Source: JBBIWA01 sp037439425 (GTDB lineage: Bacteria > Acidobacteriota > Blastocatellia > RBC074). Taken from it: a DNA stretch of 64,000 nucleotides. How positions within the stretch are numbered: position 1 is the stretch's first letter; each line of letters begins with the position of its first letter. The stretch is taken from the NCBI GenBank assembly GCA_037439425.1, contig JBBIWA010000012.1, forward strand, positions 1 through 64,000, written 5' to 3'. A program made the position numbers and the translations under genes. The notes beneath the pieces are model-generated. The model ran no database searches, had not been told where the DNA came from, and saw only the letters and a list, made by a program, of their open reading frames with translations. This document shows, in pieces, positions 45,697 through 55,548 of the stretch.

Positions 45697-45881
45697 TATT
45701 TGTATCCTTTGCCTGGTGTTGGCGTTTATTGGTTTGTTAAGATAACACAGTGAGACGAGGTTTGCTATGAATTGCGCTTTAGCCTCAACCTGGCACCCGA
45801 TAGGGCGAAGAGTAGCAGCACTTCAACCGCAGTAACCGTCCATCATTGGGAGGACAGGTAATTTAAAATGAGGAGGGGAAG

Positions 45882-45971
45882 ATGCCGGACTGGGTATGGT
45901 TCGTTTTGATTTTGGCGGCTTACATCGTTTTGCAACGATGGGTGCTGCCATACTTTGGCGTGCAGACCTGA
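45882..45971 (+). CDS. Predicted 29-residue single-pass membrane protein
   Basis: ATG 45882 is preceded by GAGGAGGGGAAG, one of the strongest ribosome binding sites of the window. The product is MPDWVWFVLILAAYIVLQRW plus VLPYFGVQT. It is one hydrophobic helix ending in Arg-Trp and a short tail. Its size and Trp-rich start are like very small subunits of membrane complexes. It lies divergently from the ECF sigma operon and 790 bp before the YgaP-like gene. I know no named family; the codon pattern and site make it likely real. Confidence 0.55.
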   Translation: MPDWVWFVLILAAYIVLQRWVLPYFGVQT

Positions 45972-46758
45972 ATGTCGAATAAGTGCGGTGTCGGGTCTCG
46001 ACGCGAGAAGAGCTAACCAGAGAGCGCGGTAAGCTGCTCCCACCTAAAGCAGCGGTTTGGATGATGAGTTGCTCTTACGGAAAATGTTGGGCTAATTATT
46101 AGCCTGCGCGCAGTGAGACTTTTCAATCACTTCAAGTGATCCCTGGATGAGACGGATGAGACCGATTCCCCTCGGGTTTTTCATCCGCGTAATTTGCGTA
46201 ATCCATCGGTCATTAGTTTCAGTCTGGCCGGCCTTGTCCTCTTTCCATTATTCACTCTTCATTGGCGGACAGGAGAAGAAGCCCTTTTCTTCGGCACCTC
46301 AACGGAGAGCAGTGGCCTTTATCTTACTTCCCAATCTTTGGTGTTTTGGTTTGGGATTGAGAGCGCTCTGACAGCTATATAGCAGTTTGCACTTGAAGGA
46401 GGGGCTTCTTACTGGGGGAGCTTGACAATGTCGTCTCTGACGACGCCCTGGGAAGAATGAGAATCGATTGCGAGCGAGACGCAGCGGCGTACTCAGGATT
46501 TTCCGCAGGAGTGGCTACCGGCTAGTACTGGCCTGTTAGCGGTGGTCAAAGCAGGGTCTTTTTAGCCAGTCGTCAGTTGTCAAACATCAGTCGCCCGGGG
46601 TGCGCCACGGGCGCGGCAGGCAGGTCAGGAGCCACCTCTTCAGCCAACGGAAAGTCGCTATAAAAAAGCCGGTATTTTGTTTGTATCTTTCCGCCCGAAA
46701 TTGCATTTATCAGAACGAGAGATCACTTTCAGGATATAACCCTGAGCGAGGAGGAAAT
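45972..46758. other. Intergenic stretch with two repeat types
   Basis: No gene is recognised in 787 bp. About 46425-46515 is a diverged copy of the dispersed palindromic repeat (GACGACGCCCTGGG, GAATGAGAATCG, CTCAGGATTTTCCGCAGGAG) but no start codon follows directly. About 46535-46665 is related to 57825-57945, a second dispersed repeat family. Confidence 0.55.
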
Positions 46759-46980
46759 ATGATGAATGTTGAAAGGTACCTGCGGCTGATTGCCGGAAGC
46801 TTCGTGCTGGCTAGCGTACTATTGGGCGCCTACCACAGCCCTTACTGGTTTCTCTTCACCGGCTTCGTCGCGCTCAATCTGATTCAATCCGCGTTCACGA
46901 ACTGGTGTCCGATGATGAGCTTTCTGCGCTGGCTGGGCGTGAAGGATTGTCAGCCGCCGACTGTTTCGCGCTACGTGTAA
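46759..46980 (+). CDS. YgaP-like membrane protein (DUF2892)
   Basis: A 73-residue protein starting MMNVERYLRLIAGSFVLASV at ATG 46759 after GAGGAGG. Two membrane helices (IAGSFVLASVLLGAYH and YWFLFTGFVALNLIQSAF) are followed by TNWCPMMSFLRWLGV. The N-W-C-P motif is the hallmark of the transmembrane domain found at the end of YgaP rhodaneses and alone in DUF2892 proteins. It is the first gene of a plus-strand cluster with a heme protein and an RND pump; YgaP relatives are tied to sulfur or cyanide stress. Confidence 0.85.
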   Translation: MMNVERYLRLIAGSFVLASVLLGAYHSPYWFLFTGFVALNLIQSAFTNWCPMMSFLRWLGVKDCQPPTVSRYV

Positions 46981-47009
46981 CCCGAGTCACTGAACGAGGA
47001 GGAAAACTT

Positions 47010-47648
47010 ATGCGCTTCACACCATCACGTTCAGGGCTCAGGAAAACTCTCCTACTTGCCTTTCTTGTCGGGGTTGGCTGGTTTGCGTCGCAGACGGCCT
47101 CAAGTTCGTCGCAGGTAAAAAAAGATGTACGCGTCGAACCAGCTCTCAAACAAGCTCGCCAGGTCTCCGGTGAATTGACCGACAAAGTGCGCGGCTTGTT
47201 GCTGGCGGAGTTGGAGAGAGGTGGCTACGATGGCGCGGTGCGTGTCTGCGCGGAAATCGCGCAGAAGCTCACTCAGGAATTCAACCAAAAGACGGGACAT
47301 TACGTCCGCCGCGTCAGCCTGGGCTATCGCAACACGCAGGATATCCCGGACGCTTACGAAAGCCGGATGCTGCAGAAGCTGGATCAGCAGAACCGGGAAA
47401 AGAAGCTTGCAGGCGAATACTACGAAGTCGTCCGTGAGCAGGGTCGTGATTACCTGCGCTATCTCAAGCCGCTTGTTGCGGGCAAGATGTGCCTCAATTG
47501 TCACGGCCGGCCCGACCAGCTTTCACCGCAGGTGATGGCCGTGTTGAAGGAGAAGTATCCGAATGATCGGGCCACAGGCTATCACGAAGGTGATCTGCGC
47601 GGCGCGGTGAGCGTGAAGATAGCGCTTCCGGTGAAAGCCGCCAGGTGA
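47010..47648 (+). CDS. DUF3365 (Tll0287-like) c-type heme protein, secreted
   Basis: A 212-residue protein starting MRFTPSRSGLRKTLLLAFLV at ATG 47010 after GAGGAGG; the open frame from 46905 overlaps the previous gene and is not used. An N-terminal signal or anchor (TLLLAFLVGVGWFASQTA) is followed by the DUF3365 domain with GYDGAVRVCAEIAQ, RRVSLGYRNTQDIPD, and a single heme motif CLNCH near residue 163. The end has RGAVSVKIALPV. The family is thought to sense redox state or small gases. It lies 29 bp downstream of the YgaP-like gene and just before tolC. Confidence 0.85.
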   Translation: MRFTPSRSGLRKTLLLAFLVGVGWFASQTASSSSQVKKDVRVEPALKQARQVSGELTDKVRGLLLAELERGGYDGAVRVCAEIAQKLTQEFNQKTGHYVRRVSLGYRNTQDIPDAYESRMLQKLDQQNREKKLAGEYYEVVREQGRDYLRYLKPLVAGKMCLNCHGRPDQLSPQVMAVLKEKYPNDRATGYHEGDLRGAVSVKIALPVKAAR

Positions 47649-47655
47649 TGACACA

Positions 47656-49103
47656 ATGAGAAAAACACACACTATGAACAATACAACGAAGAATCTTACG
47701 TGCATCTGGCGCAGGATTGCTACTCTCCTTGTTGCCGTAGCGCTGATCGCGCCGGGCCGGAGCTTGGTCGTTTACGGGCAGGATGCGACCGGCCGGTCAA
47801 CGCCGGCGTCGCAGCAAGCGCAGGCGCCTGAAGCTTTGACGCTGCCGTTAGCCGTTGAGATCGCACTGCGAACCAATCCGCTGGCGCGCGCAACAGCTTC
47901 AGATCGTGAGATTGCCGCTGCTCAGGCGCAGGAGGCCAAAGCCGGGCGCTTTCCGCTGCTGCAGATCAACCAAAGCTGGATCAACGGCAACAATCCGGTC
48001 TTTGTCTTTGGCTTGAGCAGGGGCGCTTCACCCAACAGAACTTCGATCTGAGGAAGTTGAACAATCCTGACCCGCTCAACAATTTCCGCTTCAGCCTCTC
48101 GATCAAGCTGCCGCTTTTGGACGGGCGACAGACTTCAACGCGCGTCGCCGTCGCCAAGCTCAATCAGAAACAGGCTGATGCGCAAACCGATCAGGTGGCG
48201 CAGCGGATTCGCTTTGAAACGCTCAAGGCCTATTACGGAGTGCTGCTGGCGCAGATGAAGAAGGAGGTCGCCGACGAAGCGGTCAAACTGGCGGAGGCCG
48301 ACCTCAGGCGCAGCCGTGACCGCGTCGAAACCGGCACTACCGTCGGTTCGGATTTACTCTCTGCAGAAGTGCAACTGGCCGAGTTTCGTCAGCAGCAGAT
48401 TCAGGCCACAGGCGAGATCATCATTGCGCTGGCGGCGCTCAATACTGCGCTCGGCTTGCCGGTGGACACGCCGCAGAAGGTGAGCGGACAGCTCGTTGCT
48501 AAAACTTTCGACGTAGCCAGCCAGGATGAGCTGATACGACTGTCGATGGAGCATCGCCAGGATTATTCGCGCGCCGCACTGGCCAGGGAGGCGCGTCGGG
48601 AGCAGTTGAAAGGCGCGCGTGGGAATGGTTGCTTCCGCGTGGATGTATTTGCTAACGCCGGCCTCAGCACCAACAAATGGGTCTATGGCGGAAGTGGCGA
48701 TTACTTGATCGGTGCTAGCGTCAGCTTCAACCTCTTCGACGCCGCGCGCAAAGCGCGCATCGCTCAGGCACGTGCCGCAGCGGAGCTGGCCGCCAATGAA
48801 CAGGAGCATCTGGCGAATCAGGTTCGCCTGGAAGTGGTGCGCGCTTATCAGGAATACCTCTCGGCGCGAGAGCGGCTCATCGTCGCCGAGCGGGTAATCA
48901 GCTATGCCACTGAAGCCTTACGCATTGTGCAGGATCGCTACCACGAAGGGTTGACGACAATCACTGAAGTTCTGCGCGCTGAAACGGCGCTGGTGCGGGC
49001 GCGACTGAATCTGCTCGCGGCTCGCTACGAGCACTATGTCGGTTATGCTGGCATACTGCTGACGACAGGTAGATTGACTGATGTTGAGCCATTCACTACC
49101 TGA
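47656..49103 (+). pseudogene. TolC-family outer-membrane efflux protein with a frameshift
   Basis: The N-terminal part (signal peptide LLVAVALIAPGRSLVVYGQ, then LPLAVEIALRTNPLARATAS) runs in one frame to TGA near 48049. The continuing protein (EQGRFTQQNFDLRKLNNPDP, LSIKLPLLDGRQTSTRVAVA, TTVGSDLLSAEVQLAEFRQQ, VVRAYQEYLSARERLIVAER) is in another frame. The shift occurs at about 48010-48017 in the expected VFG(S)LLEQGRF. Apart from it, the gene is complete for an outer-membrane channel of about 480 residues. A restart at 48057 exists but would lack the export signal. Either a real lesion or a sequencing error; it leads the adaptor and pump genes. Confidence 0.8.
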
Positions 49104-49122
49104 GAAGAGAGAGTCAAGAGTG

Positions 49123-50328
49123 ATGAAGATAAAGATGAAGACGAAATTCGCCATCCTGGCCGTCATCGGATGGTTGCTGATGACGGTCGCCTCGTGTGGA
49201 AAAAAAACAGGGGTCGTGGCGGAGAGACCTCCGCTTGTCACAGGCGTGCGTGTAGAAGGCGTCTCCACCTCACCAATAGAGGATTACTACGAGGCGACGG
49301 GCACGGTGCGCTCAAAGACGACGATTGTCCTGTCGTCGAAGATTATGGGGACGGTCATCAGCTTGCGTGTGCGCGAAGGCGACAAGGTGAGGACGGGTCA
49401 GGTTCTGATTGAGATTGATAACCGCGATGCGAGCGCGCAACTGCAAAAAGCCAGTGCTGCTTTGCGACAAGCGCAGGAAGGTGTGGCTGAAGTCGAGCAG
49501 GCGATCAATGCCGCAAAATCGGCGCACGCCGCTGCTGAGTCCAGCAAACGTCTGGCCGATTCGACCTATGCCCGCTATCAGGCTTTGCTGGAGCGAAAGT
49601 CCATCAGCCCGCAGGAATTCGATCAGGTAAAGGCTAAAAAGGAGATGGCCGAAGCCGAAGCGGCGCGCGCCGCCGATTCGTTGAAGATGCTGGCGGCGAA
49701 GAAACAACAGGCGCTGGCACAGATAGATCAGGCCAAAGCCGAGCTCGCCAATGCGCAGGTCTTTGTCAGCTATGGGCGCATCACCTCTCCGATCAGCGGC
49801 CTGGTGGTGACCAAACAAGCAGAAGTTGGGTCAATGGCCACGCCGGGAGCGCCGTTGCTGACGATTGAGGATAGTTCGTGTTACCGACTTGAAGTCGCGG
49901 TCGAAGAATCGCGGCTCGGTAAAATCAGGATGGGGGAGCGTGCGCGTCTGCGGATTGACGCACTCGGCGAGGGCGATCTGGAAGGCCGCGTCGCTGAAAT
50001 CACGCCCATTGCCGATTCCGCAAGCCGCAGTTATACGGTGAAGATATATCTGCCCAAGCTTCCATATTTGCGCTCCGGGTTGTACGGCACGGCTCGTTTT
50101 GTGAGCGGTCAGAAGCAGGCAATTCTGCTTCCGCAGAAAGCTGTGATGCGGCGTGGTCAGTTGACCAGCGTTTGGGTGGTGGACGAGACTGGAATCGCCC
50201 GGTTGCGGCTGATCAAAACCGGCAAGAGTTATGGCGGCAGTGTCGAAGTCTTGTCGGGGCCCGGCGCTGGCGAGCGCATAGTAGTTGAGGGCGTAGCAAA
50301 CGTGAACGATGAAGTGAAAGTGCAATGA
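49123..50328 (+). CDS. RND efflux periplasmic adaptor lipoprotein
   Basis: A 401-residue membrane-fusion protein starting MKIKMKTKFAILAVIGWLLM at ATG 49123. A lipobox MTVASC near residue 22-27 indicates a lipoprotein anchor. The biotinyl-like hairpin (VISLRVREGDKVRTGQVLIE), the long coiled-coil (about 95-220, with ERKSISPQEFDQVKAKKEMA) and GRITSPISGLVVTKQAEVG, followed by beta-barrel and membrane-proximal domains (LPYLRSGLYGTARFV), are standard. It overlaps the pump start by four bases (ATGA). Confidence 0.92.
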   Translation: MKIKMKTKFAILAVIGWLLMTVASCGKKTGVVAERPPLVTGVRVEGVSTSPIEDYYEATGTVRSKTTIVLSSKIMGTVISLRVREGDKVRTGQVLIEIDNRDASAQLQKASAALRQAQEGVAEVEQAINAAKSAHAAAESSKRLADSTYARYQALLERKSISPQEFDQVKAKKEMAEAEAARAADSLKMLAAKKQQALAQIDQAKAELANAQVFVSYGRITSPISGLVVTKQAEVGSMATPGAPLLTIEDSSCYRLEVAVEESRLGKIRMGERARLRIDALGEGDLEGRVAEITPIADSASRSYTVKIYLPKLPYLRSGLYGTARFVSGQKQAILLPQKAVMRRGQLTSVWVVDETGIARLRLIKTGKSYGGSVEVLSGPGAGERIVVEGVANVNDEVKVQ

Positions 50329-53300
50329 AGACCGAACTCGGATTGGCCGGAAAAGTCGCCCGCGCCTTCATCAATTCTAAGCTAACGCCCCTCATCATTG
50401 TGGCCTCGATTCTGCTCGGGCTGGGAGCAGTGGTAATGCTGCCGCGCGAAGAAGAGCCGCAGATCATCGTGCCGATGGTGGACGTGTTTGTCGAGATGCC
50501 TGGCGCCTCGGCCAGGGAAGTCGAAGAGCGTGTCACCAAGCCGATGCAGAAGCTGCTCTGGGAGATCCCGGGGGTTGAATACATCTATTCGACTTCATCG
50601 CCAGGTATGGCGCTGGCGATCGTGCGATTCTACGTCGGTCAGGACGAAGAAGACGCCATTGTCCGGTTGAACCAGAAGATGCTGGCGAATTTCGATCTGA
50701 TTCCGCCCGGAGCTTAGCCGCCGCTCATCAAGCCGCGTTCGATTGATGATGTGCCGATTCTGGCGCTGACACTTTCGAGCGACCGCTACGATCATTTCAC
50801 CTTGCGCCGCATCGCCGCTCAGGTTCACGATCAGATCAAAGAGATCAACGATATCTCTGAAGTGAAGCTCATCGGCGGCCAGCGCCCTCAGATTCGCGTT
50901 TTGCTGGACGAGACTCGAATGGCTGCCTACAATGTCGCGCCCGCAGCGATTGTCCCGGCGCTGGAGCAAGCGAACCGTCAGTTGCAATCGGGCAGCTTCT
51001 CCTCGGCTAACCGTGAATTCCTGGTTGAAACTGGTGGCTTTCTCCATTGCGCCGAAGAAGTCGGCGCTGTAGTCATTGGCGTCTTTAACGACCGTCCGGT
51101 CTACTTGCGCGACGTGGCGCAGATTGAGGATGGGCCGGAAGAGGCGGCAGATTATGTGCTGTTTGGTTTAGGGAGCCGGGCGAGTAAAGACGCGCCAGGC
51201 ACTCCGCAATCGGTGCAGCCAGCCGTCACCATCTCGATCGCCAAACGCAAAGGCACGAACGCGATTGAACTCGCCGACAAAGTGCCGGAGAGAGTCGGAC
51301 ACCTCAAAGGCTCGCTGATCCCATCGGATGTGACCGTCACAACGGTGCGCAATTACGGTGAAACCGCCAGCGAAAAATCGAATGAGCTGCTGCTACACAT
51401 GATGATCGCTATCTTCTCGGTCGCGGCGCTGATCTGGCTGACGCTCGGATGGCGCGAATCGGGGATCGTGGCGATTGCCATTCCGGTCACGCTGGCGCTG
51501 GCGGTCTTTTACTTCTACGGCTACACGCTCAACCGCATTACGCTCTTTGCGCTGATCTTTTCCATCGGCATCCTGGTGGACGACGCCATTGTCGTGGTCG
51601 AAAACATCGCACGCCATTACCGGATGCCGGAAAACAAAGGTCGTTCGATCGTTGACCTCGCCATTGAAGCAGTTGATGAGGTCGGCAATCCGACTCTCCT
51701 GGCGACGTTTGCCGTGATCGCGGCGATTCTGCCGATGGCGTTTGTCGGCGGCCTGATGGGGCCCTACATGAAGCCGATCCCGATTGGCGCAACGGCGGCG
51801 ATGCTCTTTTCGCTGTTGGTCGCCTTCATTGTGACGCCGTGGGCGAGCTTGCGATTGCTCAAACGTCAAGGCGGTCACGGTCACGAAGACGGCGCAGAAA
51901 GTCGGATGACGCAGCTCTATCGTGTGGTGATGGGCAAACTAATTCACATCCCGAAATGGCGCTATGGCTTTTTAATCGGGGTCGTCTTGTTGCTGCTGGC
52001 TGCAGTGGCGTTGGTCGGATTGAAGCTGGTGCGGGTGAAGATGCTGCCGTTCGATAACAAGAGCGAGTTCCAGATCATCATTGACATGCCCGAAGGAACG
52101 ACGCTGGAACAAACCGCCGCCGTCACACGCGAGATCGGCAATTACATTCGCACTGTGCCGGAAGTGACCGATTATCAAATGTACGTAGGCACAGCCTCGC
52201 CCTACAACTTCAATGGCCTGGTGCGCCATTACTTCCTGCGGCATGGCCCGAATGTGGCCGACATTCAGGTCAATCTGGTGAGCAAAGGCGAACGTGATGC
52301 GCAAAGCCACGACATTGCTAGGCGTGTGCGGCCTCGGATAGAGGAGATTGCGAAGCGATACAACGCACGCATCAAAGTCGCCGAAGTCCCGCCGGGGCCG
52401 CCCGTGCTGCAAACGCTCGTGGCGGAGATTTATGGGCCTGATTACCAGCGACAGATCGAGATCGCCAGACAGATTCAGGAGATCTTCGAGCGGACGCCAG
52501 GTGTAGTGGATGTGGATTCCTATGTCGAAGACGATCAGCCGAAATACCGGTTCGTGGTGGATAAAGAGAAAGCTGCCCTCAGTGGCGTATCGGCCGAACA
52601 TGTCGCTACGACGCTGCGCCTCGCACTCGAGGGGATGAAGGTCGGATTGCTCCACCAATCACAGGAAAAAGAGGACGTGACGATTATGTTGCGATTGGCG
52701 CGCGCCGAACGTTCAAGCGTAGGCGATCTCAAACAGATCAAAGTGATGGGGCAGCGCGGCAATCTGGTCTCGCTCGGTGAACTGGTGCGCGTTGAAGAGC
52801 AAATCGCTGACCAGAGCATCTATCACAAAAACCTCATGCCAGTGACCTATGTGACAGGCGATGTCGCGGGCAGCGAAGAGAGCCCAGTTTATGCACTTCT
52901 GAAGCTGAATGAAGCGATTGAAAAAATGGAGCTGCCGGAAGGCTATGCGCTGGAACGTTACGTCGCCTCGCAGCCGTTTATCGCCGATAAGCTTGCGATG
53001 AAATGGGACGGTGAATGGCACATCACTTACGAAGTCTTCCGCGACCTCGGCTTAGCCTTCGCGGCGGTGCTGGTGCTGATTTATATCCTGGTCGTCGGCT
53101 GGTTTCAGTCCTTCAAGACGCCGTTGACGATTATGGCAGCAATCCCCTTTTCGCTCGTTGGCATTCTGTCCGTGCACGGAATGCTGGGGGCGTTCTTCAC
53201 CGCGACCTCGATGATCGGCTTCATTGCTGGGGCCGGAATCGTCGTGCGCAATTCGATCATCCTGGTAGACTTTGTCGAACTGCGCTTGAAAGAAGGAATG

Positions 53301-53639
53301 CCGCTTGCTGAGGCAGTGATTGATGCGGGCGCGGTGCGCTTCCGCCCCATGATGTTGACGGCGGCGGCAGTCGTGGTTGGGACGTTCATCATTCTCTTCG
53401 ATCCTATCTTTCAAGGGCTGGCGATTTCGCTGATGGCGGGTGAGATCGCTTCGCTGTTGTTGTCGCGGATGATTGTGCCGGTTCTCTATTACCTGAGCGA
53501 ACGCCGGAAGCACGAGAGACTGGCGCCAGCGGGAGAGTTGTCAGAAGCGGCGGGTTTGACTGAGGAAAATCATGCAAGCCATGGAGTCGAATCGGCCAGG
53601 GGGAGAACACAGAGGAAACCGGATGAAACGCCGAGCTGA
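50325..53639 (+). pseudogene. RND efflux permease (AcrB-like) interrupted by an in-frame amber codon
   Basis: The first 130 codons (TPLIIVASILLGLGAVVMLP, REEEPQIIVPMVDVFVEMPG) end at TAG 50715-50717 within IPPGA-stop-PPLIKPRS. The same frame then continues uninterrupted to 53639. Relatives have Ser or Thr here, so a single TCG to TAG change explains it. The remaining sequence is intact: VDDAIVVVENIARHYR with the proton-relay Asp pair near residue 415, TM blocks FSIGILV and GFIAGAGIVVRNSIILVDFV, and normal total length (about 1104). It could be nonfunctional, read through by an amber suppressor, or an assembly/base error. A restart at ATG 50751-area would lack TM1. Confidence 0.85.
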
Positions 53640-54278
53640 TTTCACGACCCGAATTCGAGAAGCAGCGGCTGGATCCAGCTTGTCCGGTCAGGGGTTCGTT
53701 TGCGTTTCACCCTGGGCTAGATTCTGGCAGGGCTTACTTTGGATACGTGCAGATACTTGTCTAGCAACCAATGGCGTGCGCTCTCAGCATCGTCTCTCCT
53801 TCGTGGTTCATTTTCGGGGGAAGTAGCTTCCTCTGCCTCAGGCTTCTGCGTTTCACCTGCGCGCACCGGTTCTTGACTATTTGGGGCTGCGAAACTGCTC
53901 TGAAAGCCGGTAACAAGCGACCACACCATCCACGGTAAAAGAGATCATCGTAGAGGTCGGTTCTCAGCTCTCCAGAAGAGAGTATCTACTGTCTGCTTGG
54001 TATTTGGCCTCAGCGCATAGCAGATGGTGTTGGGCGGCGAATAGTCCGTGCTGTTTTCTAAGGTCTTGGCCACGCGAAAGTGGGCTCAAATCGGCGCCGC
54101 CGCTAGGATCAGGTGCCCGCCGATTGCTTTATTGCGTATCGGCGGCTCAGCCCCGATCCCTTGCGGGCTGCGGCACTGCGCAAGCCCGTCACGCTAGCAG
54201 CGTGCGCTTGTGAGGACGAGCTGTTTTGTCTAATCCCATTTTCGATTGCGCCCGTAGGCAGAAGTTAAGAACCCGCCC
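53640..54278. other. Gene-poor stretch after the RND operon
   Basis: About 640 bp without a recognisable gene. A 70-codon minus frame (53717-53929) has no family similarity I can see. At about 54180-54225 there is a fragment of the palindromic repeat (CACGCTAGCAGCGTGCGC). No clear terminator for the efflux operon. Confidence 0.5.
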
Positions 54279-54977
54279 TCACGGCAAATCGATCAGGATG
54301 ATTTCACTCGAACGCGATGCCGCCAATTCCAACCGTATCTCATCAGTGATGCGCGCTTGATCGCCGCTGCTGAGTACTTCTCCATTGACGGCGATCTCGC
54401 CATCAATCAGGTAAAGAAACGCTCGCCTTCCTCGTCTCAGTTCGTGCGCTAACTGATCGCCCGGTCGGATCGTTGAGACATAGAAAGTCACGTCCTGGTG
54501 CACCTTGACAGAGTTACCAATTCCTTGCCCTGAAGCGATGGGCAGTAGCGCCCCAGCGCGTTGCTCAGGCCGAAATTGCTTCTGTTCGTATGAAGGTGCT
54601 AGTCCCGCTTGCGCAGGCCGCACCCACATCTGAAGCAGGCGAACCGGATCTTCGGTCGAAGCATTGTATTCTGAATGGGCAATCCCCGTGCCTGCGCTCA
54701 TGCGCTGGACTTCGCCAGCGCGGATGAGGCCCTGACCACCAGTGCTGTCTTTGTGTTCCAGTATGCCATCGAGCACGTAGGTGACGATCTCCATCTCGCG
54801 ATGCGCGTGGGTGCCAAAGCCAGCTCCTGGCGCGATCGTATCGTGATTGAAGACGCGCAGCGGCCCGAATGAAACGTTCTGCGGATCGTAGTAGTAATCG
54901 AAACTGAAGAGCCAATAGGCCGACAGCCAATCGCTCTCAGCGTGGAACCGATCCTGGGCTTTGATAGTCTGGATCAT
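54279..54977 (-). CDS. Pirin family protein (YhhW-like quercetinase fold)
   Basis: A 232-residue bicupin starting MIQTIKAQDRFHAESDWLSA at ATG 54977 after AAAGGAGAA. The metal-binding cupin has FGTHAHREMEIVTYVLDGIL with the H-x-H pair, and AGTGIAHSEYN with the later His and Glu. QMWVRPAQAGLAPSYEQKQF matches the YhhW type. The C-terminal cupin is degenerate (LYLIDGEIAVNGEVL). Family members have quercetin dioxygenase activity in vitro and are often induced by redox or phenolic stress. It is last in the marR-doxX-pirin operon. Confidence 0.9.
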   Translation of the reverse strand: MIQTIKAQDRFHAESDWLSAYWLFSFDYYYDPQNVSFGPLRVFNHDTIAPGAGFGTHAHREMEIVTYVLDGILEHKDSTGGQGLIRAGEVQRMSAGTGIAHSEYNASTEDPVRLLQMWVRPAQAGLAPSYEQKQFRPEQRAGALLPIASGQGIGNSVKVHQDVTFYVSTIRPGDQLAHELRRGRRAFLYLIDGEIAVNGEVLSSGDQARITDEIRLELAASRSSEIILIDLP

Positions 54978-55010
54978 AGATATTCTCCTTTTGCGCACTC
55001 GCGCAAACGA

Positions 55011-55463
55011 TTATTGCGACAGCTTGCGTTGCAGCAGGCCATCCAGCGAGAGCGCACCACCGCCGCGAATGATCAGCGCCAGGGCAATTCCAATGGCCAG
55101 CAGGTGATACTCAAACCCTTCACCTTGCTGGCTGCCGGCCCAGTTCATAAAAAAGCCGTGCTCAAGATGAACCAGCAAGACTGCCACTGCCATCACACAG
55201 CCAATGCCCAACGCGGCGAGTCGGCTCAAGAAACCCGCGATCAGGGCAATTGAGCCGAGCGATTCGGTCATAATGGCCAGGAAGGCGAAGACCGTGGGGA
55301 TGCCTAAGGTGTGGGTGAAGAATTGCATCGTGCCACTGAATCCGTACCCGCCAAACCAACCGAAGAGCTTCTGCGCGCCGTGCGGGAAGATCACCAGTCC
55401 CAGAGTCAGGCGTAGAATCAGAGGCAACCAATCGTGACTTGTTCCGAGTAGCTTACGTAACAT
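55011..55463 (-). CDS. DoxX family membrane protein
   Basis: A 149-residue integral membrane protein starting MLRKLLGTSHDWLPLILRLT at ATG 55463 after AGAAAGGAAAA; an upstream extension to 55544 lacks support. Four helices (LRLTLGLVIFPHGAQKLFGW, TVFAFLAIMTESLGSIALIA, LAALGIGCVMAVAVLLVHL, LLAIGIALALIIRGGG). The HGxQK(L/V)FGWFGG motif is the DoxX/YphA hallmark. Function is poorly known; such proteins often accompany pirins and MarR regulators in oxidative or thiol stress operons. Confidence 0.9.
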   Translation of the reverse strand: MLRKLLGTSHDWLPLILRLTLGLVIFPHGAQKLFGWFGGYGFSGTMQFFTHTLGIPTVFAFLAIMTESLGSIALIAGFLSRLAALGIGCVMAVAVLLVHLEHGFFMNWAGSQQGEGFEYHLLAIGIALALIIRGGGALSLDGLLQRKLSQ

Positions 55464-55511
55464 CGGGTTTTCCTTTCTGAGGGAGCGACCCGAGCGGGCC
55501 GACGCTCCACT

Positions 55512-55529
55512 CTTTAACTGTTTACCAAT
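55512..55529 (-). promoter_or_regulatory. Candidate MarR box between marR and doxX
   Basis: Read on the minus strand, ATTGGTAAACAGTTAAAG resembles ACTGGTAAATTGTCAACC at 56010-56027 (shared pattern A-Y-TGGTAAA-...-T-Y-AA). One copy lies between marR and doxX, the other at the marR start, which is how autoregulating MarR operators are often placed. Only two sites, so tentative. Confidence 0.35.
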
Positions 55530-55548
55530 TAACAATCGAGCCAACGAT

